DNA of 64,000 nucleotides from Cylindrotheca closterium (lineage: Eukaryota; Bacillariophyta; Bacillariophyceae; Bacillariales; Bacillariaceae): assembly GCA_933822405.4 (NCBI GenBank), contig CAKOGP040002058.1, positions 165,732-229,731 of the forward strand, given 5' to 3'. The stretch's first letter is position 1; every line of letters begins with the position of its first letter. The position numbers were made by a program, and so were the translations under genes. Positions 10,935-21,676 of the stretch are shown here, piece by piece. A model generated the notes under the pieces. The model was not told the origin of the DNA, did not search any database, and saw only the letters and a program-made list of their open reading frames with translations.

Positions 10935-11378
10935 GCTGCTATGAATTTCGGGCCGAGCCGTGTTGACCGTTGTGTCGGATGTGCGGGGACTGCGTCTGGG
11001 CAGTCTCTCTTTTGTTTTGTTGCTGTTTTTGTTGTTGTTGACGAGCCTCTCATCTTGGTTCTTTTGTTTGGGTGGATATTTAAGCCTATCGCAGTACCCT
11101 GCTTACTTCTCTCAAAAGTTGCCTGTATTTGAATTTGTCTCCAACCTCCTCTACATGGTACCAGGTACGTGTACCACCAGAACATACCAAAAAACATCAC
11201 ACTACCTACCTATACCAATGATCATGCGGTATACATGTAGAGATTCTCTAACAATTATATAGATGTATTTTTTAATTAATGTATATATGCTTTCACACGG
11301 TTAGTTTGGATCATCCTGACTAAAGGATCCTGGCTGGTTTTTCTTTCTTTTTTGCCAGCATGTATTACGGTAGTATTT
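10935..11378. other. intergenic with GTAC-rich palindrome
   Basis: 5' flank of the LRR_5 gene and 3' flank of the next LRR gene. At 11157-11177 there is GGTACCAGGTACGTGTACC, one of several GTAC-rich palindromic sites upstream of genes in this window, here about 220 nt before the start codon. Confidence 0.5.
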
Positions 11379-13097
11379 TTACATGCACTCGGTACAGCAA
11401 TCACAATGGACACCCATTTCACCCACATTGTTTGTCTCGGTACAGGTGGCGCTGAGATAGGTCAATTTTCCGGAAGTCAGAGAACAAACCGAGTTGGGCA
11501 TGGTACCCGTAAACTCATTGTTGTGCAAATGCATTTCTTGCAAAAAGCGAGTCTTGGAAAAGACATCGGGGACGGTTCCCACCAATCGGTTATGATTAAG
11601 TGTCAACAATTCCAAGTGACTCAATCTGGAAAAGTCGGGAGACAGTTCTCCAGTCAACTCGTTATCATGAAGGTACAAAGTCTCCAAGCGATCCATATCA
11701 TAGATTGCAAGTGGCAAGGAGCCTTGAATTTTGTTTCCTGCCAAGTGCAACGTCTCCAACCGATCCAAGGCATGGAAGGAATCAGGAATGGTACCATCCA
11801 AATCGTTGAATTCCAAACGAATCTCGCGAAGACTTTCGACCCTTCCCATACTGTCTGGTAAGGAACCAGACAATTTGTTGTGTCCCGCACTCAAAACGTG
11901 CAAGTCGGGACTGGTACTTAGTAAAGTAGAAGGAATGCTTCCGTACAAGTCATTGTGAGCAATCGAAAACATGCGAAGTCCGGTCCATCCACCCAATTCA
12001 TTAGGAATGGTACCTTCCAATGCATTGTCTTGAAGGTCCAAAAAGAAAAGATCCTCAAACGCACTCAATTCGGTTGGAATGGTACCTTGGAGTTTGTTAC
12101 TTGACAAATTCAATTCAAAGACGGCTCCATTGTCATTGCTTTGTTCAATAATGGTATCGGTCCCTAAACATTGGACTCCGTACCATTGGCAGTATCCTGA
12201 AGTAGACATCCATCCATCGCTGTTGGCCCATTGTTGGCCATGGGTGGAATAGTAAACTACCGCAAGGGCATATCGCTGGGTCAAATAGGCATCGGTTTCG
12301 GCGAGGGTACCATCCTTGGTGATCCATTTCAAGGCGGCGTTTTGAGGAGAATTAGGGTCATCAATTTGCGTTTGGGTAATCACGGCTGCGTCCAACAGAG
12401 CTTGTTGAATGGCGGCATCGGTAGGACTGGTGTGATCAATACTGACTGCGGAAGGCGCGGGCTTCAAACTTTGGACAAAGTCGTAGACGTAATATCCAAA
12501 GACACCAAAGAGACTTAGGGTAAGCAACCACATGAAGGTCCATCCCAAGCATGCTAGATACGAACGACGTTTGGAACTCTCTTGGATAAACTCTTCGGAA
12601 TCCCGAGCATTGGCATCGTTCCAAGAGGCGGCCACCGCTGGACTGCCCCTCAAGAACAGATTGGAAAGCGATTGACGACCTCTGCTATTGTTGTTGCTGG
12701 AACGCTTTCCAGCAGCATGAGCTTCACTGGCATCCATGAGGTTAATGTTGTGATCCAAACCATCTTCCTCTACTCCTCTTCCAAAGAGGGAAGCTCCAAA
12801 CATTCCGCGGCCTCCACTTCCACTCTCAATAGCAGTAGATTTAGTGGCAGGAGCAGGAGCAGCCTTGGGAAAGGGACCTCCCAACAAGACTTCATCGTCA
12901 TCGTCCGCTTCGTCCCACAAGAATTTCCGAGCGGATTCCATGGCCGCGTTCTTGTTCGTGCGTTCCTTCAGTTCTTCACTGTCATCGCTGTCACTGTCGG
13001 AATCACTAAAGTTGTCATCGCCAATGGCAGCCTTCATCAATTCGAGTTGACGGTCGACTTCCTTTTGGCGTTCTTCATTGGTTTTCTTTTCGCTCAT
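11379..13097 (-). CDS. Single-pass membrane protein with LRR ectodomain (paralogue 3)
   Basis: 572 residues. The start at 13097 is chosen by alignment with the paralogues (MSEKKTNEERQKEVDRQL). A frame upstream to 13166 is open but encodes a low-complexity Asn/Ile stretch from CAA/ATG-type repeats and is probably 5' UTR. Domains: an acidic Ser/Asp cytosolic N-terminus, the block RQSLSNLFLRG, a membrane helix near 188-214 (start LACLGWTFMWLL), the capping motif WYGVQCLG, about nine LRRs and the C-terminal Cys cluster HCDCCTECM. It is more diverged from the other two complete copies than they are from each other in the LRR half. Receptor-like or adhesive role by analogy only. Confidence 0.9.
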   Translation of the reverse strand: MSEKKTNEERQKEVDRQLELMKAAIGDDNFSDSDSDSDDSEELKERTNKNAAMESARKFLWDEADDDDEVLLGGPFPKAAPAPATKSTAIESGSGGRGMFGASLFGRGVEEDGLDHNINLMDASEAHAAGKRSSNNNSRGRQSLSNLFLRGSPAVAASWNDANARDSEEFIQESSKRRSYLACLGWTFMWLLTLSLFGVFGYYVYDFVQSLKPAPSAVSIDHTSPTDAAIQQALLDAAVITQTQIDDPNSPQNAALKWITKDGTLAETDAYLTQRYALAVVYYSTHGQQWANSDGWMSTSGYCQWYGVQCLGTDTIIEQSNDNGAVFELNLSSNKLQGTIPTELSAFEDLFFLDLQDNALEGTIPNELGGWTGLRMFSIAHNDLYGSIPSTLLSTSPDLHVLSAGHNKLSGSLPDSMGRVESLREIRLEFNDLDGTIPDSFHALDRLETLHLAGNKIQGSLPLAIYDMDRLETLYLHDNELTGELSPDFSRLSHLELLTLNHNRLVGTVPDVFSKTRFLQEMHLHNNEFTGTMPNSVCSLTSGKLTYLSATCTETNNVGEMGVHCDCCTECM

Positions 13098-14435
13098 GAT
13101 GATGATGATACTGTTGTTGTTGTTGTTGTTGTGTTTGCTTTCTTTTCCTTTCCTTTGTTCAATCAACTATCAACTACAAGAGCCTAATCTAATGTTTGAT
13201 CCTAACAATTGACTGATTGCTTTGCTAAAGTAGTTCTTTGTGCAGTTACTCCGTTCCAGTTACAAGCAACAAACTACAGTTCAAAGTAATGCAAAAGGAG
13301 GTTTGCTTTCAAGCGGTGAAAGTTTGCTGGGTTGGTAGGGTAACCCACTTCCCAAACGAAACAAACCTTGGCTCAGGTGAACCTTTCTCCCGTTGGGCCT
13401 TCCTCCAATAATTGTTCATGTCCCGAATGTCGCATCGTGAACCATTCATTTATGCATTTTTGTGGACTACTTATTGCACATCGCGCCCGCCGAAATAAGA
13501 CGACTACACCGAAAACTGCACAGCCAAACCCTTCGTCACGTACGTGATCCCCCAAACCAAAAAGAGTTGCGCTTGGGTGAACCCTAATTAGTCCAACCAG
13601 TCGCGTTGTGATTCATTCCAACATGACATGGACCAATCGATCAAGTCGTCGACAAAACTGCCTCGGCAATCGAGACATCAATCAATCCACATGAGGTCCC
13701 ATCAAAAAGTCGAATGCCTCTAGCAAAACCAAAAACAGAAAGTTTCAACCATGGACCAACGAATCCTCCTTTTTGGATCATGGTAACATGGACCAAGAAA
13801 AAGTTTTTCGTTCCAAGAAGCGTATCAACAATTGAACCGCCAAGGCACTTTGCAGAAACATTGCAATGATGGTAGTCATGCTGGGTGGTCGTGACGATGA
13901 TGATGATGATAGATCATCCATAACTTCACAGCAAATGTCTTCGACAAATAGAATATTTGATGATTCCTCGGTCATGTTTGTTGGAATCATCATCACGGTG
14001 GTTGTCAAGTTCATCCTGTTTTTAATCCCAAAAAAATGTGCTCCATCGAATCCTCAACGTGAACCCATGTTGATGGGAGACATCCATCCTTGCCGGAAAG
14101 TTTCGGTCACCGTCACAAAATTCTCCCGAAACGACTGGAAAAATTGCGAACGAACGTCAAAATTTGAAAATATATAGGGATAAAGTCACAAGAGACAAAA
14201 TACGGGGAAACTATTCGCGTCAATCTTTTCGTTGTCTCACATCAAATGCAGTCATTGGGTAAAAAACAAACAACACCACAAAGTGAGAAAAAAAAAAGAC
14301 ATCCACTTACTTTTGGGTGCATCCTTCATTTCCCTTCTTATCATCAAAACACCTCTTGTTGAAAGAAAAAAGCAACCACAACAACAAGATTGCAATCATC
14401 AACCGTTGTCGTCATCAGCCAGCACCACCAATATC
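13098..14435. other. bidirectional intergenic region between two divergent LRR genes
   Basis: The LRR genes on either side point away from each other, so this 1.3 kb must hold both promoters. A CAACAA-type microsatellite (13109-13132) precedes the minus-strand gene. The frame upstream of 14436 is open back to 14232 but is low complexity and has no match in the paralogues, so it is taken as 5' UTR. No other gene is seen. Confidence 0.6.
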
Positions 14436-16205
14436 ATGAGTGAACGCCACAGCAAGAACAGTAAGAAATCCAACGCCGAGCGACAACGGGAGGTGGATCG
14501 TCAACTCGAGTTGATGAAGGCGGCGATTGGAGATGATAACTTTGATAGCGACAGTGAATCAGATAGTGATGATTCTTTGGAACAGCTCAAGGAACGTTCT
14601 GGTAGTAGTAGTCGCAACGCTGTGGAATCCGCTCGCAAATTCTTGTGGGACGAAGCCGATGACGAAGATGATGCCGTCTTGTTGGGTGGTCCCTTTCCTA
14701 CCAAAAGTAGCCATCACCACAAGCCTCTTTGGGATTCCTCTCATCGATCGCAATTGGATGATAGCATTAATCTCCACAATGCTGCTGCATTGGGTGGTGC
14801 AGCAGCAGCGGAAGGCAAGATTCGTCAATCCTTTTCGGACATTTTTCTCCGAGGCAACAACCTGAACAACCGAGCTTCTACTACTACTACTACTACTGGT
14901 AACAACAACAAGAAACTAAAAACAACAGCAGCAACCTGGTACGATGCGGATTCTCGAGACGCCGACGATGCCCTTGATCGCAAGGTCAAACCCAAAAGTG
15001 TTTGGTCCTATCTAACCTGTTTGTGGAACCTAGTTCTTTGGTTCATCCTATTGAGTGTTGTCTTTGTCTTTGGATACTACATTTACGACTTTGCCAAGTC
15101 CCTCAAGCCAGAGAAATCGGTGGAAATTGACGTCACGGACCTGGAGAAGCATGCCAGTGCCGTGCAAAAGGCCTTGACCAAGAATGGTGTCTTGATCGAG
15201 GAAGCACTGCGAGATGCCGATTCTCCCCAAGCCGCCGCCCTCCAGTGGCTATCACAAGATACCTTTGAAACATCCACAAAGGCCAAAGATCCCTACCTGG
15301 CGCAACGCTATTCATTGGCTGTGATCTATCATGCCACCAACGGAATGCATTGGGCCAATTCCGATGGATGGTTGACCAATGCAGGATACTGCGAATGGTA
15401 CGGCGTCCAATGCTTGGGCGCAGAGACGGATATTACTTCCCATCATGGCAACGGCCCAGTCTTTGAATTGAACTTGTCCTCCAATCAAGTCAAGGGTACC
15501 ATTCCGGTCGAGTTGAATGCCTTGGAGGCTTTGTTTTTCTTGGACCTTCAAGACAATGCAATAGAAGGAACGATTCCCGAGGAATTGGGTGGATGGTCGG
15601 CACTTCGGATGTTTTCGATTGCTCACAATGAACTGTATGGAAGTATTCCAGTCACTCTCTTGACAACTTCGCCCGATCTCCATGTGTTGAATGCTGGACA
15701 CAATGGTTTTACTGGTACGATTCCTCCTGAATTGGGAACGGCTACCAAACTGCGCGAGATTCGTCTCGAATACAATAGCTTGTATGGTCACATTCCCGAC
15801 AGTGTGCGAGATCTGGACCGTGTGGAAACTCTGCATTTGGCGGGCAACAAATTGGGCGGGTCTTTGCCCATTGGCATTTACGACATGGCCCGGTTGGAAA
15901 CCTTGCACCTCCACGACAACTCGTTAACGGGACACCTCTCCAACAACTTTGCCAGCTTGAGCCACCTCGAGCTTCTAACTCTGAACCATAATCAGCTCGT
16001 TGGTACGATTCCGAACGTATTTTCCAACGCGAAATACTTGCAGGAAATACAACTGCACGCCAATGAACTGTCTGGGACCATGCCCCATTCTGTTTGCTCG
16101 CTGGCCACGGAACGCAAGTTGGCCTATCTGAGTGCGACCTGTACCCAGACAAATGTGGAAGGTGAATTGGGCGTCCACTGTGACTGTTGCACAGAGTGCA
16201 AGTAA
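14436..16205 (+). CDS. Single-pass membrane protein with LRR ectodomain (paralogue 4)
   Basis: 589 residues from the ATG at 14436, the start that aligns with the family (NAERQREVDRQLELMKAAIGDD). It has the same order as its paralogues: acidic cytosolic N-terminus, FLWDEADDEDD, GGPFP, RQSFSDIFLRG, a membrane helix at about 200-226 (start LTCLWNLVLWF), cap motif WYGVQCLG, about nine LRRs and HCDCCTECK at the end. Its LRR part from about 15480 onward is nearly identical in DNA to the inverted gene at 1335-3050, more than 12 kb away, although the N-terminal halves differ, which suggests gene conversion. No kinase domain. Confidence 0.92.
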   Translation: MSERHSKNSKKSNAERQREVDRQLELMKAAIGDDNFDSDSESDSDDSLEQLKERSGSSSRNAVESARKFLWDEADDEDDAVLLGGPFPTKSSHHHKPLWDSSHRSQLDDSINLHNAAALGGAAAAEGKIRQSFSDIFLRGNNLNNRASTTTTTTGNNNKKLKTTAATWYDADSRDADDALDRKVKPKSVWSYLTCLWNLVLWFILLSVVFVFGYYIYDFAKSLKPEKSVEIDVTDLEKHASAVQKALTKNGVLIEEALRDADSPQAAALQWLSQDTFETSTKAKDPYLAQRYSLAVIYHATNGMHWANSDGWLTNAGYCEWYGVQCLGAETDITSHHGNGPVFELNLSSNQVKGTIPVELNALEALFFLDLQDNAIEGTIPEELGGWSALRMFSIAHNELYGSIPVTLLTTSPDLHVLNAGHNGFTGTIPPELGTATKLREIRLEYNSLYGHIPDSVRDLDRVETLHLAGNKLGGSLPIGIYDMARLETLHLHDNSLTGHLSNNFASLSHLELLTLNHNQLVGTIPNVFSNAKYLQEIQLHANELSGTMPHSVCSLATERKLAYLSATCTQTNVEGELGVHCDCCTECK

Positions 16206-16424
16206 GAATTGGGAGACTTGGACTAGGCTCCAGCGAACGAAATTACTACAGAAGTCGGAAAGATTTTCCACTGTCTTGGAAGTACATACATAGTATATTG
16301 TTAGAACTTTTTTCAGCTGATTCTGTCCTTGCCATTAGTCTGGATTGCATGGCCGATGGCTGAACAAATATGATGGTCCCTTTGGTCCCACAGTTCTGGA
16401 TACCTTAGTGTAGTACGGCAGTTT

Positions 16425-18559
16425 CTAAACCAGAGCTAGAGCAGTGCACAATACTCCAATCCAAAGGAGCATTCCCAGCCCTGGAGTCTGCGTAGCTGAA
16501 TCGACGACTAAAAAAAATGGAGTGAGAGTTATCGCCCAGTGTTGAAATGCAATCTTGCTTGATATACTTACCATTGGTGGGTGGTTCGGGAGATGATAGA
16601 GTTGGGGCATCATCTGAAAACGGCATCTGAGTTGGTGAAACTGTTGGAGAAGCTGATTCGTCCTTTCTGTTCGTTGGAGGCGAAGACTCTTGAACGTCTA
16701 TTGGACGACTCGTCGGTGGTGGTGGAGATCCTGAAACTGGCATTTGAGTTGGTGATAATGTTGGAGAAGTTGACTCGTCGTTCGTTTCCGTTGGTGATAA
16801 GGTTGGATCAAATGTCGGATTGTCGGTTGCTTGTGCAGACGGAGCGGGGGATGCTGCTGGGCAAACACCGCCCGATGACCCAAATACGCGATTCAAGTCA
16901 ATCTCTCCAGCCAAGTCCTCGTTCTCAAGCTCTTGAGCGCAGATGGGAGTACCAGCCCCATACGGACACCCCCAATTGAATCCAAAATTTGAAATGGCTG
17001 GATAGTATAATAGGTACGCAATGCACATTTCCTCCTGCGAAGACAGTCCAAATGCTCCTCCATCCCGATAGTAACACGAAGTTCGAAAGGTATCACCAGG
17101 AGTTACAGTAAAAGGGTCCTGTGGTACTCGGAAACCTCCCTGCTCTTCAAAGTCAAAGACATCGACTTTGGCATTGTGTACCACCTCGTTTTGGCGAATC
17201 ACTTCGTTAGTCATTCGCACTCCAGTTTGATGCATATGGAGGACTTTTTTATGAAGCAAAATGGATAGGATGTGGGCCATACGGCGATGCGGCAGCATGC
17301 ACTCAGTAGCTAGACTTACATTCAGCAATGACAGTGACTTGGCGTTGCGCCAAAAAGAGACCCGAGCATGATCCGGGACAAGTGAATTCATACTTTGATA
17401 GACCATTGCTAATGGATTGACCATATAGCCGGACAAGTGGATCTCCTAGCTCCAGCATTCCTGCTTCTTCTGCCCTTGCTGTTTCTGTATAGTAGAATCT
17501 GACCCCGCTGGAATCCCTCATGCCCGAGACGCCTGAATGATTGTTGTAATGTATCTGTATCCAAATAGCTTGTTTGTCGTCTGCCTCAAACAAAGGAAAG
17601 CCAACATTATCTGGAAGTGACATGCCCTCATGACCTGGACCCCAAACATATATCATGGACCTAGCTTGCAAGTCATTCTGGCAGCTTGGTTGAATGTAGA
17701 CTGTAAAGTGATGAACAAATGCTCTTGTTTCTTCCGTGATGATGGGAATGGCTCCTATAAGTGTCAGAGGAACTGTCGCAGTGCCGATTTCTTGTTGAAT
17801 GTCCGAATACGTCATACAAAGCTCATGGTAGGTCGTGTCCCTGGTCGGAATTTGATAGCTGGATTCAGTGACAACAAAGGAGCCATCGGACTTGCTATCC
17901 AAAGAAGCCTGCAATGCACTACTGGTACTGCCAGAATTCTTGGAAAATAGTCGCACTGAGTTTCGTGCAGTGTTGAGGCCATGATATCCAAGGCTATTGT
18001 CATCTCCCCAGGCAGCAATCAACCGAGTCGGCGCCATCCACAACTCTTCGTCATTGCGAAGGACATGATCTTGGAAATCTCCAGTATCGAGTGGTCGCCT
18101 TACCTCCAATATTAACCATCCTTGTTCAATAGTTGTAGACAGGAAACTCCAGTTTTGGCAGTCATCCACCAATGGGGCTGCTCGGCTGTCCATGATATGA
18201 GAGTCGACAACCGTGTTGGGATTGGATGATTCGTAGTAAACAACATCCGATCCGAACATTCCTCCAGCTTCCGAAATACCCAGAGCGACCCATCCTGATG
18301 CTCGTACGACAATGGCAAATTCGATCTCGTCCCCGTTGATTTCCCAAAAAACGGCGGCGCCATTATCTGCATTTGATGAGGATGTTAGAAAGGAGTGCTG
18401 CGAAACTGAAGTACCAAACTTGGCATCGAGCCAGTTGAGGAAGGTTGCCTTTTCCGCGGAAGAAAGGTTTGAAAAGTAGTTGGAAGCTACATCCGTTGTC
18501 GAATTGACAGTATAGATATGTATCAACGACAACAACAATATTAACAAATACCCAGGCAT
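16425..18559 (-). CDS. DOMON plus copper type II ascorbate-dependent monooxygenase (DBH-like)
   Basis: Three exons by my splice reading: 18559-17320, 17243-16572, 16507-16425, with GTAAGT donors and AAAAAAG and TTTTTAG acceptors. The joined frame gives 664 residues. It has a signal peptide at 1-19, a DOMON domain (haem or sugar binding) at about 60-200, then the two copper domains: HH (about 282-283) and IHYNN (about 338) for CuA, HMHQTG (about 416-418) and EEMC (about 485) for CuB, all as in dopamine beta-hydroxylase/PHM enzymes. A Pro/Thr/Ser-rich stalk with SPT and NPT repeats follows, then a hydrophobic C-terminus (GLGMLLWIGVL), probably a GPI signal or membrane anchor. Predicted to hydroxylate an unknown substrate at the cell surface. 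It is a tandem duplicate of the next gene. Confidence 0.88.
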
Positions 18560-18828
18560 GTTTGACGTTGATACAGAATTTTTGTGTCAGATGATGAAGG
18601 AGCGAATGAATGAATGAATCGATCGTAATATTATTATGACGAAGAATGCAATGATTCAAAATATAATAAAAATGCAGAAAGAAAGCGTCCAACCGTCGTC
18701 CAATATATTGGTTCTACCTTGATAAGAAGATGTCACTGGCGCTACCGGTACTGTATATTTCCAGCTATATATGCTAGGACAGGGGCAGGTTACAGTTCCA
18801 ATGTGAAAAGAATACTAGGCAGTCTTAT

Positions 18829-20768
18829 TTATAGTCCAACAGTAAGAAATAGGAATGCAGCTCCGATGAGAGTGGTAAAGAAGACGGTATTGACTCCAGT
18901 TGTTCTTCCAGCAGTACTTGATGTTGGTGCAAGAGTTGTTGAATTGTTGGCAGTAGGATCAGTCGGAGGATCAGTAGGATCGACACTGCCACCACCGGCG
19001 CATGTGTCACTTGGAGTTCCAAAGACACGATTGAGAGCCTGAATATTATTTTGCAAATCAGATGGAACGAGCTGTTGGTCACAAATTGGAAATCCAATTC
19101 CATACGGGCACATCCATGGGAAACCACCAGCCTCTTGTGCTGGATAATAGAGCACATAGGCAATGCACATTTCTTCTTGCGACGATAAGCCGAATTCTGC
19201 ACCGTCTCGGTAGTAGCAAGATGTCCGGAATGCATCTCCAGGTTTAACCTCGTATGGCTCTTGCTGGACAAGGAAGGCACCTTGTTGGTCGAATTCAAAG
19301 ACATCCACTTTACTGGTGTGCACAACCTCGTTGTCACGGATAACGTCATTGGTCATTCGAACACCAGTTTGATGCATATGCAAATCTATATGGTACATTC
19401 ATTGAATCGAATAAGTGTGTGAGCCAAAAAGAATATCGGAACTAAACACAAATTCTTCACTTGTTTCGGCTTGCACTGCACTGCACTAAACTTACATTCA
19501 CCGAAGACAGTCACACCCTGCTGTTGCAATACAGCACTCGAGCAAGCACTTGGACATGAAAACTCATACTGGGTCAAGCCATCGCTGATTGTTTCACCAA
19601 AAAGAGACACAGTTGGATCTCCAAGCTCCAAGATGGCAGCTCTTTGTTCTCTTTCTCCATTGATGTAGAAGAATCTTAGCCCACTGGAATCGAGCTCCCC
19701 CTGAACCAATTCAGGATTGTTGTAGTGGATTTCAATGCTGATGGCTTGACGATCGGCGACTTCGAACAGTGGGAATCCAACATTGTCTGGAAGCGCCCAT
19801 CCTTCGTCTCCAGGAGCCCAAGCATAAATCATTGATCGATCGTAGGTACCCACACCACATTCTTCCTTCGAGTAGACAGTAAAGTGGTGGATATAGGCTC
19901 TGGTTGCCTCCGAAATAACAGGCATTGCGCCGATAATCGTGAGGGGTGTTTCCGTGACTCCGATTTCTTGCAGGATATCGGCAGCAGTTCTGCAAACCTC
20001 ATGATAGGTCGTATCTTGGCCAGGGATTTCGTAGTTACTCTCTCTCACATCAAATATGCCGACGGTAGTACTGTTCAATTGAGTGAGCAAGGCATCTTTC
20101 ACACTCACAGAACCATCAGCAAACAAGCGAACTGAGTTACGTGCTGCATTGGTTCCATGGAAGGACACGGTTGGGGTATCACCCCATGCAGCAATCAATC
20201 TTGTGGGTGCGACAAAGCCGCCAGCGTCAATTTTAATCGTGTGATCTTGAGTATCTCCAGTGTCCAATTTTCGGTTGACTTCCAAGATCATCCAACCATC
20301 GTCCGTGATCGTCTTGGCAATCAAATTCCAGCTTTGACAGTCATCCTTCAATGGGGCTGCTCGGGCCTCCATAATATAAGAATCTACGAGTTCATCTGGA
20401 TTGGCTGTCTCATAATAGACAACATCGGATCCCAGCATACCTCCTGCTTCAGAAATGCCAAAGGATAGCCACCCAGTAGCGCGAGCGGCAACGGCAAAGC
20501 TGATCTCGTCTCCGTTGATCGTCCAAAAGACAGCAGCTCCACTCCCAGTGGCGGAAGAAGTCGACAAGAAGGAATGTTGTGAGTAGGATGTACCAAAGTT
20601 GGCATTCAACCAATCCGTGTATCCAGCTTGTTCGGTGGTTTCCACAAACCCATCAAAGTAAGCTTCTGCCACCTCTTTGGTAGCAACAACAGGAGCATTG
20701 CCCAACAATAGTTGCAACAACAATGCCAATAGCAACACGGACTTATTGTTCAATCCACCCATTTTCAT
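18829..20768 (-). CDS. DOMON plus copper type II monooxygenase (DBH-like), tandem copy
   Basis: Two exons: 20768-19496 and 19385-18829. The intron has donor GTAAGT and acceptor ATATAG, sits at the same codon as the first intron of the neighbour, and gives 609 residues. The start is placed at MKMGGLNNKS, which begins a clear signal peptide; the in-frame ATG upstream would add a non-signal extension. A DOMON domain is followed by the copper residues: YIHHF and IHYNN (CuA), HMHQTG and EEMC (CuB). The stalk is shorter than in the neighbour and has no second intron. The C-terminus ends in a hydrophobic FFTTLIGAAFLFLTVGL, consistent with a GPI signal. Extracellular redox enzyme, substrate unknown. 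Confidence 0.9.
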
Positions 20769-21676
20769 ATTTGCAAAAAGGTTTGACAGATATATAAAAT
20801 GATGATAGTTTTGTAATAAGATCAGCAAGCACAGCGTATGATAATATCCAAGAATGAGGCAGGTGAGCGTCTTGGAACCTTGCCGAACATATGTGGTGAC
20901 GAAGCTGAGTCTTGTGACTTGTGACCTTTTGCGAGTGCATGCCGTTATTTAGCATTTGAAAAATTGCTTCCGAACAGAATCAATCAATCTTTGTTAAATG
21001 TTGCAAAACCGGTGATGTGTGAAAACGCCATCAATCCGAAACTCACAAGGTTTCCTTTTTTTGTTTTTTTAAATTGAGACTCTAGTGCATGTTCAGCATC
21101 ATCATCACTAACTTGAAACTGTACAGAAACTTCAGTGGATCGATGTCGATGGCCTACTTTTCATTCTTACACATATTTGTCGTCCATGGGTGTACATTCC
21201 AAGGTTAGAATTTCAGTGAAGACGTGCGTCAATTGCACATTGGGCCACTTGGCTTGGTATGTGCTGATCACTGCTGGGCATGCATGATTCTCCTTCTTTG
21301 CAGCAGAAGCACGGCCAAGAATGTAGAATCGTGCCTAGTTGCCCAAACTCATCTAGTATAGACACACGTGATAAATGTTGCATGGTGAAATACGAAGAGT
21401 TGTTTTCACTACAAGGTCGTATTATGGAACAGAATAACGGTACCAGGTGCCAGCTGTGTACAGGATGTGTATCCCTTGCTCTAGTAGAGCTAGTAGTAGA
21501 GTAACTCATACATACTCTTTTTCATGATTGGTGGAGTCGGACGAGTCATCGAAGGATAAAAGGAAGCGATGATAATAATCGATCGAATTATATTGCAAAG
21601 CAACCTACCATAACTCTTAAGCTGCAACTTATTTGGCAAAGAGAGGTGTCAATCACTTACAGTATACGACATCGTC
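20769..21676. other. intergenic
   Basis: Promoter region for both divergent flanking genes. A CGGTACCAGGTGC site lies at 21438-21450. Nothing else can be supported. Confidence 0.4.

Noticed and set aside
14232..14435. N-terminal extension of the LRR protein (paralogue 4)
   Set aside because: Not conserved in the paralogues, which start at the EVDRQL head; low-complexity Lys/Gln/His stretch.
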